Below are positions 8,219 through 16,101 of a stretch of DNA of 56,601 bases, in pieces (positions within the stretch are counted from its first letter, which is position 1; each line of letters starts with the position of its first letter). The stretch comes from Oscillospiraceae bacterium (GTDB lineage: Bacteria; Bacillota; Clostridia; Oscillospirales; CAG-272). The position numbers were made by a program, and so were the translations under genes. The stretch lies in contig SVRQ01000012.1 in NCBI GenBank assembly GCA_015064725.1, positions 1-56,601 on the forward strand. Direction: 5' to 3'. The notes beneath the pieces were generated by a model, which was not told the origin of the DNA, did no database searches, and was given only the letters and a program-made list of their open reading frames with translations.

Positions 8219-8246
8219 AAAAAACGCACCCGCGGGTGCGTTTTTT
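8219..8246. terminator. perfect bidirectional terminator closing the phage module
   Basis: AAAAAACGCACCCG is followed directly by its reverse complement, giving a GC-rich stem with U-tracts on both strands. It serves the phage operon (plus) and the convergent membrane-protein gene (minus, ending at 8252). Confidence 0.9.
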
Positions 8247-8251
8247 GTATA

Positions 8252-9319
8252 TCAATGTTTGTTATATTTATACGGATGCTTTATTATATCGCTGAATAAG
8301 TCGTGTATATCAGAAATTGTTTTTTCCATTTCCTTGACTGCGGCTATATGATCGTTAAAAGCCTCTTTGTATAGCTTTTCCGGCATATCGGTGTAATACC
8401 TCGAATTTAAATGATAATTTATTTCATCCATAATTTTTGCTTGTTCTTCTACGCTCAGTATTTTTAATGAACCTTCTTTTGTGTATGCATGGGGGGACAT
8501 ATAAATATACTTTCGCATTACTTCGTAGAGCTCTTTACGGGATTCGTATTTTTCCTTGAGCTCGGGATAAGCTTCTTTATAGAGCTTTAATTTAGCGACG
8601 GCATTCTTTTTTTCTTTCTCGTCTTTTTTTAATGCTTCAGCTAATTTTTCCTGATCATCGGGATAATTTTCAAGATTGTAATCTAAGTTGTTTTTATACC
8701 TCTTAAAACATATAGCCGAAATTCCGTTCGATAGAAATCTTGAAATAAATACCGATGCCAAATATATGATAAAAAATTCTGAGGAAACAAAAAAATTTTT
8801 TAATAGTTCAATTTCAATAAAGACAGATACCGCAAGCATTATCATAATGAACCAGTTTGAGCCTTTTTTGCAGTACGGAACTTTGAAATTGAGATAGAGC
8901 ATCTTGATAATCTCAAACACGGCGAGCGGCAAGATCGCCAATATCGGATTTATCTCCATTTCGCCCAAAAACGCACAAACAAAAAAGAACAAAAACTGAA
9001 AAATACCGGCGGGTATAGCGAAATTGCGAAAATACTTAATATGCTTCTCTTGTCGTATCTCCGTGTTTTCTTTGTTTATTTCGGCTTTTACTGCGTTGTA
9101 ATTTTTTTTGACCTTGCCATCGACAACATTTTTGAGATTTTTGACGTCGGCATCGTATGAATGATATTTTGCAAAAACCATTCTTGCTTCTTCGCATATT
9201 TTGTAAAAAGCATATTTGTCGATGGGAGTTTCCATATCAAAAGAATTGCTCATTTCCTGAAAATTAGGATAGTCATATATAGTTTTTTCTAAACCAAGCA
9301 ATTTTATTAAATTACCCAT
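8252..9319 (-). CDS. membrane protein with coiled-coil flanks, function unknown
   Basis: This 355-residue protein has a soluble N-terminal part of about 100 residues and then four predicted membrane helices between about 100 and 205 (including GIFQFLFFFVCAFLG and WFIMIMLAVSVFIEIELL). A long Lys/Glu-rich coiled-coil C-terminus follows. AAGGAG precedes the ATG at 9319 with good spacing. It lies downstream of the Cys-rich small gene on the same strand and may share its promoter. It is more AT-rich than the core genes nearby. No known family is recognised. Confidence 0.7.
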   Translation of the reverse strand: MGNLIKLLGLEKTIYDYPNFQEMSNSFDMETPIDKYAFYKICEEARMVFAKYHSYDADVKNLKNVVDGKVKKNYNAVKAEINKENTEIRQEKHIKYFRNFAIPAGIFQFLFFFVCAFLGEMEINPILAILPLAVFEIIKMLYLNFKVPYCKKGSNWFIMIMLAVSVFIEIELLKNFFVSSEFFIIYLASVFISRFLSNGISAICFKRYKNNLDYNLENYPDDQEKLAEALKKDEKEKKNAVAKLKLYKEAYPELKEKYESRKELYEVMRKYIYMSPHAYTKEGSLKILSVEEQAKIMDEINYHLNSRYYTDMPEKLYKEAFNDHIAAVKEMEKTISDIHDLFSDIIKHPYKYNKH

Positions 9320-9350
9320 AGGTCGTTCTCCTTAAAAAGTTTTTTAACAT

Positions 9351-9380
9351 TCCTTGCAACCGTTACAGGCTGCAAGGAAT
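9351..9380 (-). repeat. inverted repeat between two minus-strand genes
   Basis: ATTCCTTGCA and TGCAAGGAAT flank a 10-base loop. On the minus strand it follows the Cys-rich gene and precedes the ribosome binding site of the membrane protein, without a clear U-tract. It could be a weak attenuator or mRNA-processing hairpin. Confidence 0.45.
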
Positions 9381-9389
9381 GTTTTTCTG

Positions 9390-9533
9390 TTAGAAAGATT
9401 TGTAATAATTGCAGCATTTGCCCCAATCGGGATCGACCGCTTTGTCATAAAGGTCGCTCGTTCTGCATCCGCAGTACCAAACGCCGCCGCGCTGATACAA
9501 ATAAATACATCTAGAACAATATACAGTTGCCAT
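9390..9533 (-). CDS. 47-residue Cys-rich protein, probable zinc or metal binder
   Basis: GGAGG stands six bases upstream of an ATG at 9533 that reads 47 codons to TAA. The peptide starts MATVYCSRCIYL and has a CxxC pair, a CGC triad and a CC pair near the end, six or more cysteines in all, as in small zinc ribbons. A clean promoter lies upstream (TTGAAT, 17 bases, TACAAT; 9602-9630 on the minus strand). The gene is real by these signals but its function is unknown. A longer open frame covering 9344-9571 on the same strand is out of frame with it and has no ribosome binding site. Confidence 0.7.
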   Translation of the reverse strand: MATVYCSRCIYLYQRGGVWYCGCRTSDLYDKAVDPDWGKCCNYYKSF

Positions 9534-9601
9534 AATTTTTCCTCCAATGAATTGAATTTAGCTATATGCACATAAAATAGCCCATACAGTTTATTTTATT
9601 G

Positions 9602-9630
9602 TAGCATATTTTCCTATACGATTCAAGTGA
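9602..9630 (-). promoter_or_regulatory. sigma-A promoter for the Cys-rich gene
   Basis: On the minus strand TTGAAT is followed after 17 bases by TACAAT. The start lies upstream of the Cys-rich gene at 9533, and the site is divergent from the XRE gene starting at 9656. Confidence 0.65.
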
Positions 9631-9655
9631 AAATAAACAATTTGGGCGGAATTTT

Positions 9656-9990
9656 ATGGATTATTACAAAATAGGACAAAAAATAAGAAAATACAGAAAG
9701 CTTAATGGGCTGTCCCAAGAAGAACTTGCGGAAAAAGTGGGCATTTCGGTTACGCATATGAGCCATATCGAAACGGCAAATACCAAGCTTAGCTTACAGG
9801 TGCTTGTTGATATATCTAAGGGCTTGACGTGAGCACGGATGTTTTGCTTCTTGATGCACCTAGTTCAAAAGATACGGCTTTATGCGAGCTTTCACAAATT
9901 TTGGAAACTTGTTCGGCAAGGGAAATTCATATCATTGCGGAGATTGCAAAGACCACAAAGCTATCCTTGGAAAAGTACAAAGACGGATAA
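9656..9990 (+). pseudogene. XRE-family transcriptional regulator, frameshifted
   Basis: The first frame (9656-9832) encodes 58 residues of a clear helix-turn-helix domain (KIRKYRKLNGLSQEELAEK, then VGISVTHMSHIE) and stops at TGA 9830. Reading on in the +1 frame from about 9829 gives STDVLLLDAPSSKD and a further ~45 residues of the usual C-terminal helix of this family, ending at TAA 9988. Restoring one base around 9821-9829 (for example TTGAACGTG in place of TTGACGTG) joins them into a normal protein of about 111 residues. It may be a genuine loss of function, a programmed shift, or an assembly error. Confidence 0.8.
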
Positions 9991-9991
9991 G

Positions 9992-10020
9992 AAAAAACGC
10001 ACCCGCGCGGGTGCGTTTTT
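9992..10020. terminator. bidirectional terminator between the XRE pseudogene and the rhamnosidase gene
   Basis: AAAAAACGCACCCG...CGGGTGCGTTTTT forms a GC-rich hairpin with U-tracts on both strands. It is nearly the same sequence as the terminator at 8219-8246. Confidence 0.85.
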
Positions 10021-10023
10021 GCG

Positions 10024-12237
10024 TTATTCGATAAAAATATATTTTCCGTGTGAAAGTTCTGCCGTTTTGCCGCCGGGAAGAGAGAGAAAAGCTTTCGTAC
10101 CGCAGGGAATATCAAGCTCGTATCTTGTTGCGTTTTCTTCTATGCTCCATTTTACATAGAGATCTCCGCGGCGCGTTTTTATGCCGCACTCTGCAAATCC
10201 GAGGCGAGGGTCGGGCTTGGGACATATGCTTATACGCTCGTATCCCGCGCCGCCGTCGAGCACCTTGATGCCGCCGACGTTGGCAAACATCCAATCGAAG
10301 ACACAGCCGTATGCATAATGATTGAAGGAATTCATATCCGCAGACCAGAAGGAGCCGTCTTCCTTTATTCCGTCCCAATGCTCCCAAATGGTGGTAGCAC
10401 CTTTTGTGACGGAGAAGAGCCAGGAGGGGGCTTGCTTGCGAAGAAGAAGGTCATATGCTTCATTTATACGGCCGTTGTCGGAAAGTGCGTGCAGGATATA
10501 CGGTGTGCCGAGAAATCCCGTTGTCATAGCACCGCCGCTTTGACGAATGAGATCGCAAAGTGCATCTGTAAGCGCTTCGCGCTCGTTTTCCTCAAAAAGC
10601 CCGAAGTGGAGAATGAGGGAAAGCGAGGTCTGTGTTACCGCTTTCACGGGGCGGCTTGTAGAAAGACCGTCGTGTTTAGGATAGATCACGGGCATACCGT
10701 CCTTCATAAACGCTTCGCGGAAAGCATTCTTTACGTTTTTTGCAAGCAGGAGGGTTTTGCTGTTGTCGATGCCGAGCGCTTCCTCTGCTTTTGCAAGTAG
10801 GCTTGCGGAATAGTAGAAATACGCGCCTGCGATAAGATCCCTTTGCGTGGCGCCGAGATATTTGCCCTCACCCGCGTCAAGCGCAAGCCAATCTCCATAG
10901 TGGTTGTCGCCAAGCCAAAGGAATTCCTCCTCGCCGGCGCTGTGAACATAATCCACCCATTTTTTCATCATAGGGTAGTATTTTCTAAGGAACTCTTTGT
11001 TTCCGTAAGCGTTGTAGACCTCCCACGGGCAGATGACGGCCGCATCGGACCACCCGGAGGAAATATTGCCGTTCCACCAACCCACAAAGGGAACAAAACG
11101 GTATATCGCGCCGTCCTCGCGCTGTTCAAGCGCCATATCGGTAAGCCATTTATCGAAAAATGCTTCAACGTCGAAATTCATTGCCGCGGTGCGGCAGAAT
11201 ACCTGCGCGTCTCCCGTCCAACCCAAGCGCTCATCTCTCTGGGGGCAGTCTGTGGGGATATCCACAAAATTGCCTTTCTGACCCCAGATAATGTTGCTGT
11301 AAAGCTTATTGAGGTCCGCATTGCCGCAGACAAAAGAGCCTATGCGCTTCATATCCGTATGGATAACAACGGCAGTAAAGCTTTCTGACGTGATATTTTC
11401 GGGGCATTCGTCAATGCGAACGTAGCGGAAGCCTTGGAAAGAGAACGTCGGCTTGAAGACGTCTTCGGTACCGCTTAAAACGTATGTGCAGAGGTTGCGC
11501 GCGCTTCGCATATTTTCCGTGTAGAAGTTGCCGTCTTTATCCAGCACCTCCGCGTGGGAAAGGACAATTTGCTTGCCGCGGTTGCCGCAGACTTTTACTT
11601 CAACGTAGCCTGCGATATTTTGTCCGAAGTCGAGCACAAGCTCGCCTTTTGGCGTGCGTATTATTTCCTTTACGGCGATGCGCTCCTGCTCTGTAACAAA
11701 TGTGGTTTGCTTATGGAGCGCAGGGTGCGGGGAATCGTCTGCCTGAGCGTTACCTATCAGCTTTATTTCCACAGTTTTATCCACGGTCTCCCCGTGGTAG
11801 AGCGCGGAAAAAAGTATATGCGAGGTATAAACTTCCCACGTTTCGTCAGTATAAATAACGTCCGTTTCGCCGTTTTCGTATTCTATCATAAGCGCGGCGA
11901 TCGCGCTTACGTGTGAGGTGAATATTCTTTTCGTAAAGCCGAAATTGTGGCGTGCCCAACCGTCGCCGCATAGGATGGACAGGACTGTTTTTTCTGTCAA
12001 AAGATCAGTCACATCGTACTCGGCGTAAAGCACGCGGTTATCAAAGCTTGTAAAGCCCGGGGTGAGCACGGAATTACCGACCTTTTTGCCGTTGACGTAA
12101 ATATTGTAAGCACCCATAGCACTTGCAAGCAGGGTTGCTTTTTTTACACGGGTGCGAAGACTTATTTTTTTTCTGAATTCGGGGCTTACAGTGCCTATAT
12201 CGTATGGATTGCGTATCCAAAGTGCTTTTTCTAACAT
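10024..12237 (-). CDS. alpha-L-rhamnosidase, GH78
   Basis: This 737-residue enzyme should release terminal L-rhamnose from glycosides or pectin-derived oligosaccharides. The N-terminal half has the beta-sandwich carbohydrate-binding regions of the Bac_rhamnosid families (YNIYVNGKKVG, LDFGQNIAGYVEV). The (alpha/alpha)6 catalytic domain carries DCPQRDERLGWTGDAQ, which includes the general-acid Glu, and a second acidic site in TTIWEHWDGI. There is no signal peptide, so it acts on imported substrate. GAGGAT precedes ATG 12237. It starts only 9 bases after the tatD stop, so it is probably cotranscribed with metG-tatD, an unusual pairing. Confidence 0.92.
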   Translation of the reverse strand: MLEKALWIRNPYDIGTVSPEFRKKISLRTRVKKATLLASAMGAYNIYVNGKKVGNSVLTPGFTSFDNRVLYAEYDVTDLLTEKTVLSILCGDGWARHNFGFTKRIFTSHVSAIAALMIEYENGETDVIYTDETWEVYTSHILFSALYHGETVDKTVEIKLIGNAQADDSPHPALHKQTTFVTEQERIAVKEIIRTPKGELVLDFGQNIAGYVEVKVCGNRGKQIVLSHAEVLDKDGNFYTENMRSARNLCTYVLSGTEDVFKPTFSFQGFRYVRIDECPENITSESFTAVVIHTDMKRIGSFVCGNADLNKLYSNIIWGQKGNFVDIPTDCPQRDERLGWTGDAQVFCRTAAMNFDVEAFFDKWLTDMALEQREDGAIYRFVPFVGWWNGNISSGWSDAAVICPWEVYNAYGNKEFLRKYYPMMKKWVDYVHSAGEEEFLWLGDNHYGDWLALDAGEGKYLGATQRDLIAGAYFYYSASLLAKAEEALGIDNSKTLLLAKNVKNAFREAFMKDGMPVIYPKHDGLSTSRPVKAVTQTSLSLILHFGLFEENEREALTDALCDLIRQSGGAMTTGFLGTPYILHALSDNGRINEAYDLLLRKQAPSWLFSVTKGATTIWEHWDGIKEDGSFWSADMNSFNHYAYGCVFDWMFANVGGIKVLDGGAGYERISICPKPDPRLGFAECGIKTRRGDLYVKWSIEENATRYELDIPCGTKAFLSLPGGKTAELSHGKYIFIE

Positions 12238-12246
12238 AACTTATCC

Positions 12247-13020
12247 TCATTTTATTCCAAAGAGTTTTTTTGCGTTCTGTGTTGTTGCTTCTGCAAAAGC
12301 TTCGCGCTCAATTCCCAGCGCATCTGCCGTGAAGTTCGCTGTATAGTGAAGATAGCCGCTGTGGTTCATCTTCCCGCGCATCGGCACAGGCGCAAGATAT
12401 GGGCAGTCCGTTTCGATAAGTATGCGCTCGAGGGGTACGGCGCGCGCGCTTTCCACGGCTTTGTGAGCGTTTTTAAAGGTTATAACTCCGGAAAAGGAGA
12501 TATACCAGCCCATCTTTACGTATTCGCGCGCCATTTCCGCGTGTCCGCTGTAGCTGTGCATAACGCCTCTTACCTTACCTTCAAACTTTTTAATAATATC
12601 AAATGTGTCACCGTGAGCCTCGCGGTCGTGGATGAGCACGGGAAGCCCCGTCTCTGCGGCAAGGCACATCTGATGCTCGAAGAGTTTTTTCTGTTCTTCT
12701 ATATACGTTTTATCCCAATAATAGTCAAGACCTATCTCCCCAATAGCCACGACCTTGTCACGCGAGAGCGTGCGCTCCAGCTTTGCGACCTCTGCGGCAA
12801 TATCGGAAATGCCCGAAATTTCCTCGGGGTGAATACCGGCAGAGGCGTATATGCCATCGTGAGAAGCGGCAAGTTCCGCACATTTTACGCTGTCTTCCGC
12901 GTTCACAGCCGCAGAAAGGATGTATCCGACATCGCTATCGAATATTTCACACAAAAGCTCTTCGTTTCCGAAGAGCTTTTCGTCTGTATAATGTGCGTGT
13001 GTGTCAAAGAGCTTTGCCAT
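12247..13020 (-). CDS. tatD: TatD-family metal-dependent deoxyribonuclease
   Basis: This 257-residue TIM-barrel hydrolase has the metal-binding FDTHAHYTD at its start, GEIGLDYYW in the middle, and LIHDREAH, MHSYSGH and ILIETDCPYLAP further on. Members have 3'-5' exonuclease activity on DNA and RNA. ATG 13020 lies one base after the metG stop, so translation is probably coupled; the frame extends further upstream only inside metG. The metG-tatD order is a classic Firmicute arrangement. Downstream is the rhamnosidase gene. Confidence 0.92.
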   Translation of the reverse strand: MAKLFDTHAHYTDEKLFGNEELLCEIFDSDVGYILSAAVNAEDSVKCAELAASHDGIYASAGIHPEEISGISDIAAEVAKLERTLSRDKVVAIGEIGLDYYWDKTYIEEQKKLFEHQMCLAAETGLPVLIHDREAHGDTFDIIKKFEGKVRGVMHSYSGHAEMAREYVKMGWYISFSGVITFKNAHKAVESARAVPLERILIETDCPYLAPVPMRGKMNHSGYLHYTANFTADALGIEREAFAEATTQNAKKLFGIK

Positions 13021-13021
13021 A

Positions 13022-15022
13022 TCAGTGGATTCTCTTGCCGACGGTGCTGTCGGGGTAGAATGCGATGGAAGCGTCGCCATCCGCTGTGTCGGCGGCAACT
13101 ATCATACCTTCGCTTACGTATTTTCCGCCCATCATAGGACGTGCGGCGAGGTTTACTACAACGCCTACGTTTTTGCCCATAAGGTCATCGGGCTTATACC
13201 ATTTTGCAATGCCGGACATAATGCAGCGTTCGCGTTCGCCGTCGAACGCAGTGATCTTGAGAAGCTTTTTGCTTTCCTTTATAGCTTCGCAGTTTACTAT
13301 CTTGCAAACGCGCATTTCCACCTTGCAAAAGTCATCAAAGCTTATTTCTTCCTCGTGGTCTGTTATTTCAACAGGTGCAGGAGCTTCCGTTTTCTTTTCT
13401 TCTTTGGGTGCGGGAGCAGGAGCTGCCGCTGCTTTTTTAGCTTCCTGGATCGCATCAAGCTCCGCAAGCTCTTTTGCGGCATCAATTCTGGGGAAGAGAT
13501 TTTCGCCCTTGTGAAGCTCTGCCGTTTTGCTCATAAGACCGAAGGATGCGGCACTTTCCCAAGTGCGAAGGGAAGAGGGAATGCGGAGCTGGTCGAAGAT
13601 CTTTTCGCAGGCTGTGGGCATAAAGGGTGTGAGGAGCACCGTGCAGATACGCAAGGTTTCCGCAAGATTGTAAAGCACGCGGGCAAGTCTGGGCTTTGTT
13701 TCTTCATTCTTTGCAAGAGCCCAAGGTGCTGTTTCATCGATATATTTGTTAGCGCGGGCGATAACCGCGAAAACGTCGGCAAGCGCGGACTGGAATGCGT
13801 ATTTCTCCATCTGAGCTTCATATTTATCGCGGAGTGCGCCAGCCATAGCAAGAAGCTCTGCGTCTTCGGCACCTTCTGCCTGTTCTTCGGGAAGATTTCC
13901 GCCGAAGTATTTATCCGCCATAGCCGTTGTACGGGAGAGGAGGTTTCCTATATCGTTTGCAAGATCCGTATTGATGCGGTTTATAAGAAGCTCGTTGGAG
14001 AAGTTGCCGTCGGAGCCGAAGGGGAAATCACGGAGCAAGAAGTAGCGGAGTGCGTCCGCGCTGTAACGCTCTGCAAGAAGGTAAGGGTCAACCACGTTGC
14101 CCTTGGATTTGGACATCTTACCGCCGTCAAGAAGGAGCCATCCGTGACCGTAAACGTGCTTGGGAAGCGGGAGCTCAAGGCTCATAAGGATAGCGGGCCA
14201 GATGATGGAGTGGAAACGAACGATCTCCTTGCCGACGAAGTGAACGTCTGCGGGCCAGAATTTGTTGTAATCGCTTTCGGGATATTTTTCGTTTTCATAG
14301 CCGAGAGCCGTGATATAGTTTGTGAGCGCGTCGATCCAAACGTAAACAACGTGCTTATCGTCAAAGTCAACGGGAACGCCCCATTTGAAGCTCGTTCTGG
14401 AAACGCAGAGGTCCTCAAGACCGGGCTCGATGAAGTTGTGGACCATTTCGTTTACGCGGGAACGGGGAAGAAGGAAGTCTGTGTTTTCAAGAAGGTCGCG
14501 CACTCTGTCTGCATAAGCGGAAAGGCGGAAGTAATATGCTTCTTCTTCCGCATCGATAACAGGTCTGCCGCAGTCGGGGCAACAGCCGTCCTTGAGCTGA
14601 GTTTCCGTCCAGAAGCTTTCGCAGGGAACGCAGTATTTGCCTTTATAGATGCTCTTGTAAATATCGCCTTTTTCATACATCTTTTTGAAGATGCGCTGAA
14701 CGGAGGTAACGTGATAATCGTCCGTTGTACGGATAAAGCGGTCGTAGCTTACATTCATAAGCTTCCAAAGGTCTTTAACGCCTTTTTCGCCTTCAACGAT
14801 ATTGTCAACGAATGCCTGAGGTGTAACGCCTGCTTCTGCGGCTTTGTTTTCTATTTTCTGACCGTGCTCGTCCGTGCCTGTAAGGAACATTACTTCGTGT
14901 CCCGTAAGGCGTTTATAACGAGCCATTGCGTCTGTGGCAACGGTGCAGTAGGTGTGGCCGATATGGAGCTTATCGCTGGGATAATATATCGGCGTGGTGA
15001 TGTAAAAAGTTTTGTTTTCCAT
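13022..15022 (-). CDS. metG: methionyl-tRNA synthetase
   Basis: This 666-residue enzyme charges tRNA-Met. It has the class I HIGH-type motif (LHIGHTYCT), a zinc knuckle with CVPC and CCPDC, and the KMSKSKGN loop. An anticodon-binding helical domain follows, then an Ala/Pro/Lys linker (about residues 535-560) and a C-terminal Trbp111-like tRNA-binding domain (from about 565) that supports dimerisation. GGAGG precedes ATG 15022. The 3' end abuts tatD. Confidence 0.97.
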   Translation of the reverse strand: MENKTFYITTPIYYPSDKLHIGHTYCTVATDAMARYKRLTGHEVMFLTGTDEHGQKIENKAAEAGVTPQAFVDNIVEGEKGVKDLWKLMNVSYDRFIRTTDDYHVTSVQRIFKKMYEKGDIYKSIYKGKYCVPCESFWTETQLKDGCCPDCGRPVIDAEEEAYYFRLSAYADRVRDLLENTDFLLPRSRVNEMVHNFIEPGLEDLCVSRTSFKWGVPVDFDDKHVVYVWIDALTNYITALGYENEKYPESDYNKFWPADVHFVGKEIVRFHSIIWPAILMSLELPLPKHVYGHGWLLLDGGKMSKSKGNVVDPYLLAERYSADALRYFLLRDFPFGSDGNFSNELLINRINTDLANDIGNLLSRTTAMADKYFGGNLPEEQAEGAEDAELLAMAGALRDKYEAQMEKYAFQSALADVFAVIARANKYIDETAPWALAKNEETKPRLARVLYNLAETLRICTVLLTPFMPTACEKIFDQLRIPSSLRTWESAASFGLMSKTAELHKGENLFPRIDAAKELAELDAIQEAKKAAAAPAPAPKEEKKTEAPAPVEITDHEEEISFDDFCKVEMRVCKIVNCEAIKESKKLLKITAFDGERERCIMSGIAKWYKPDDLMGKNVGVVVNLAARPMMGGKYVSEGMIVAADTADGDASIAFYPDSTVGKRIH

Positions 15023-15067
15023 TTTATTTAAACCTCCGATGATGAGTGTTTTTTACTGTTTGATGTG

Positions 15068-15200
15068 TTTGAAGAGCCTTCCCCTTTGGGGAAGGTGCCG
15101 AGTTTACGAGGTGGAAGAGGTGTTTTAAATAGATATAAAATCGAAAAAAATAAACCTCTTCAGTCCCTTCGGGACAGCTTCCCCAAAGGGAAAGCCTTTT
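15068..15200. repeat. dispersed palindromic repeat pair between rsmI and metG
   Basis: The left arm AGCCTTCCCCTTTGGGGAAG (15074-15093) and the right arm, around CAGCTTCCCCAAAGGG (15177-15192), are reverse complements over about 20 bases. Each arm is itself a small palindrome. The interior is AT-rich with no gene. It resembles a miniature inverted-repeat element and may also terminate rsmI transcription, since its right end overlaps the rsmI stop. Confidence 0.7.
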
Positions 15201-16101
15201 ATTTTATCATAACTTGATTGTAGATCTCGCTTTTTGCAACTCCTCTGTCGCGTGCGGCGGCTTTGATGGAGTCGTTTTTGGAAAGACCTGTTTCAAGATA
15301 ATATTCAACGTGTTCTTCCACGGTCATATCTGCCCAGAAAGCGGCGGCTTTAAGCTCCGCATCGGAAGCTCCCTCCATTATAAGAACGTATTCGCCGCGC
15401 GGGGAATGCTCCGCATAATATTCGCGTGCGCCGCCGATGGTGGTTCGTATGACTTCCTCGTTGAGCTTTGTAAGCTCGCGGCAAAGAGAGAGGCGGCGAT
15501 CTCCGAACGCTTCAAAAAGGTCATCGAGCGTGCGGACGAGCTTGTGCGGTGCTTCGTAGAATATGATGGTGCGTTTTACGCTTTTAAGCTCGGAAAGAGC
15601 TTCGCGGCGTTCGCTTTTGCCAACGGGAAGAAATCCCTCAAAAAGGAATTTCGATGTGGAAAGACCGGAAAGCGCAAGCGCGCAGACCGCGGCGCAAGGA
15701 CCGGGAATGACAGAAACGCGAATTCCGCGCTCGGCACAAAGGCGGACGATGTCCTCGCCCGGGTCGCTTATGGCGGGCATACCCGCGTCCGTTATGAGCG
15801 CACAGGATTCTCCGTTTTGAAGCCTGTTTGCAATATATTCGCCTTTTTCTTTTTTATTGTGCTCAAAGTAGTTTACAAGGGGCTTGCGTATGCCGTAACA
15901 GGAAAGCAGCCTTCCGCTTTCTCTTGTGTCCTCCGCGGCAACGAAATCCACCTCGGAAAGAACTTTTTTCGCTCGCTCTGAGATGTCGGAAAGATTGCCG
16001 ATGGGAGTTCCCACCAGGTACAGCGTGCTTTTCTCCGTAATATTTTTTTCTTCGGGAATGGAAAGTGCTTCAGGGATGCTTGTAGAATTCATTAAAATCA
16101 C
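15199..16101 (-). CDS. rsmI: 16S rRNA (cytidine-1402-2'-O)-methyltransferase
   Basis: This roughly 300-residue SAM-dependent enzyme modifies C1402 in the ribosomal decoding centre. Visible signatures are LYLVGTPIGNLSDIS, AEDTRESGRLL, ITDAGMPAISDPGEDIV and VIPGPCAA, the tetrapyrrole-methylase-like fold of RsmI. GTG 16101 and ATG 16092 are both possible starts; GGTGA five bases before 16092 favours the ATG. The start overlaps the end of the TrmN6-like gene, so the two are coupled. Confidence 0.95.
   Translation of the reverse strand: MILMNSTSIPEALSIPEEKNITEKSTLYLVGTPIGNLSDISERAKKVLSEVDFVAAEDTRESGRLLSCYGIRKPLVNYFEHNKKEKGEYIANRLQNGESCALITDAGMPAISDPGEDIVRLCAERGIRVSVIPGPCAAVCALALSGLSTSKFLFEGFLPVGKSERREALSELKSVKRTIIFYEAPHKLVRTLDDLFEAFGDRRLSLCRELTKLNEEVIRTTIGGAREYYAEHSPRGEYVLIMEGASDAELKAAAFWADMTVEEHVEYYLETGLSKNDSIKAAARDRGVAKSEIYNQVMIK

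Noticed and set aside
9344-9571. 75-codon minus-strand frame over the Cys-rich gene
   Set aside because: The shorter frame at 9390-9533 has the GGAGG site and cysteine motifs; this one has neither.
8252-9990. Phage immunity or lysogeny region for the head cassette
   Set aside because: An XRE gene is present but broken and separated by a terminator and two host-like genes; no integrase, antirepressor or attachment site is visible.
13001-15031. 676-codon open frame antisense to metG
   Set aside because: Shadow of metG; no start signals or recognisable domain.
15023-15198. T-box riboswitch upstream of metG
   Set aside because: The leader is too short and is occupied by the palindromic repeat; no T-box core sequence is seen.
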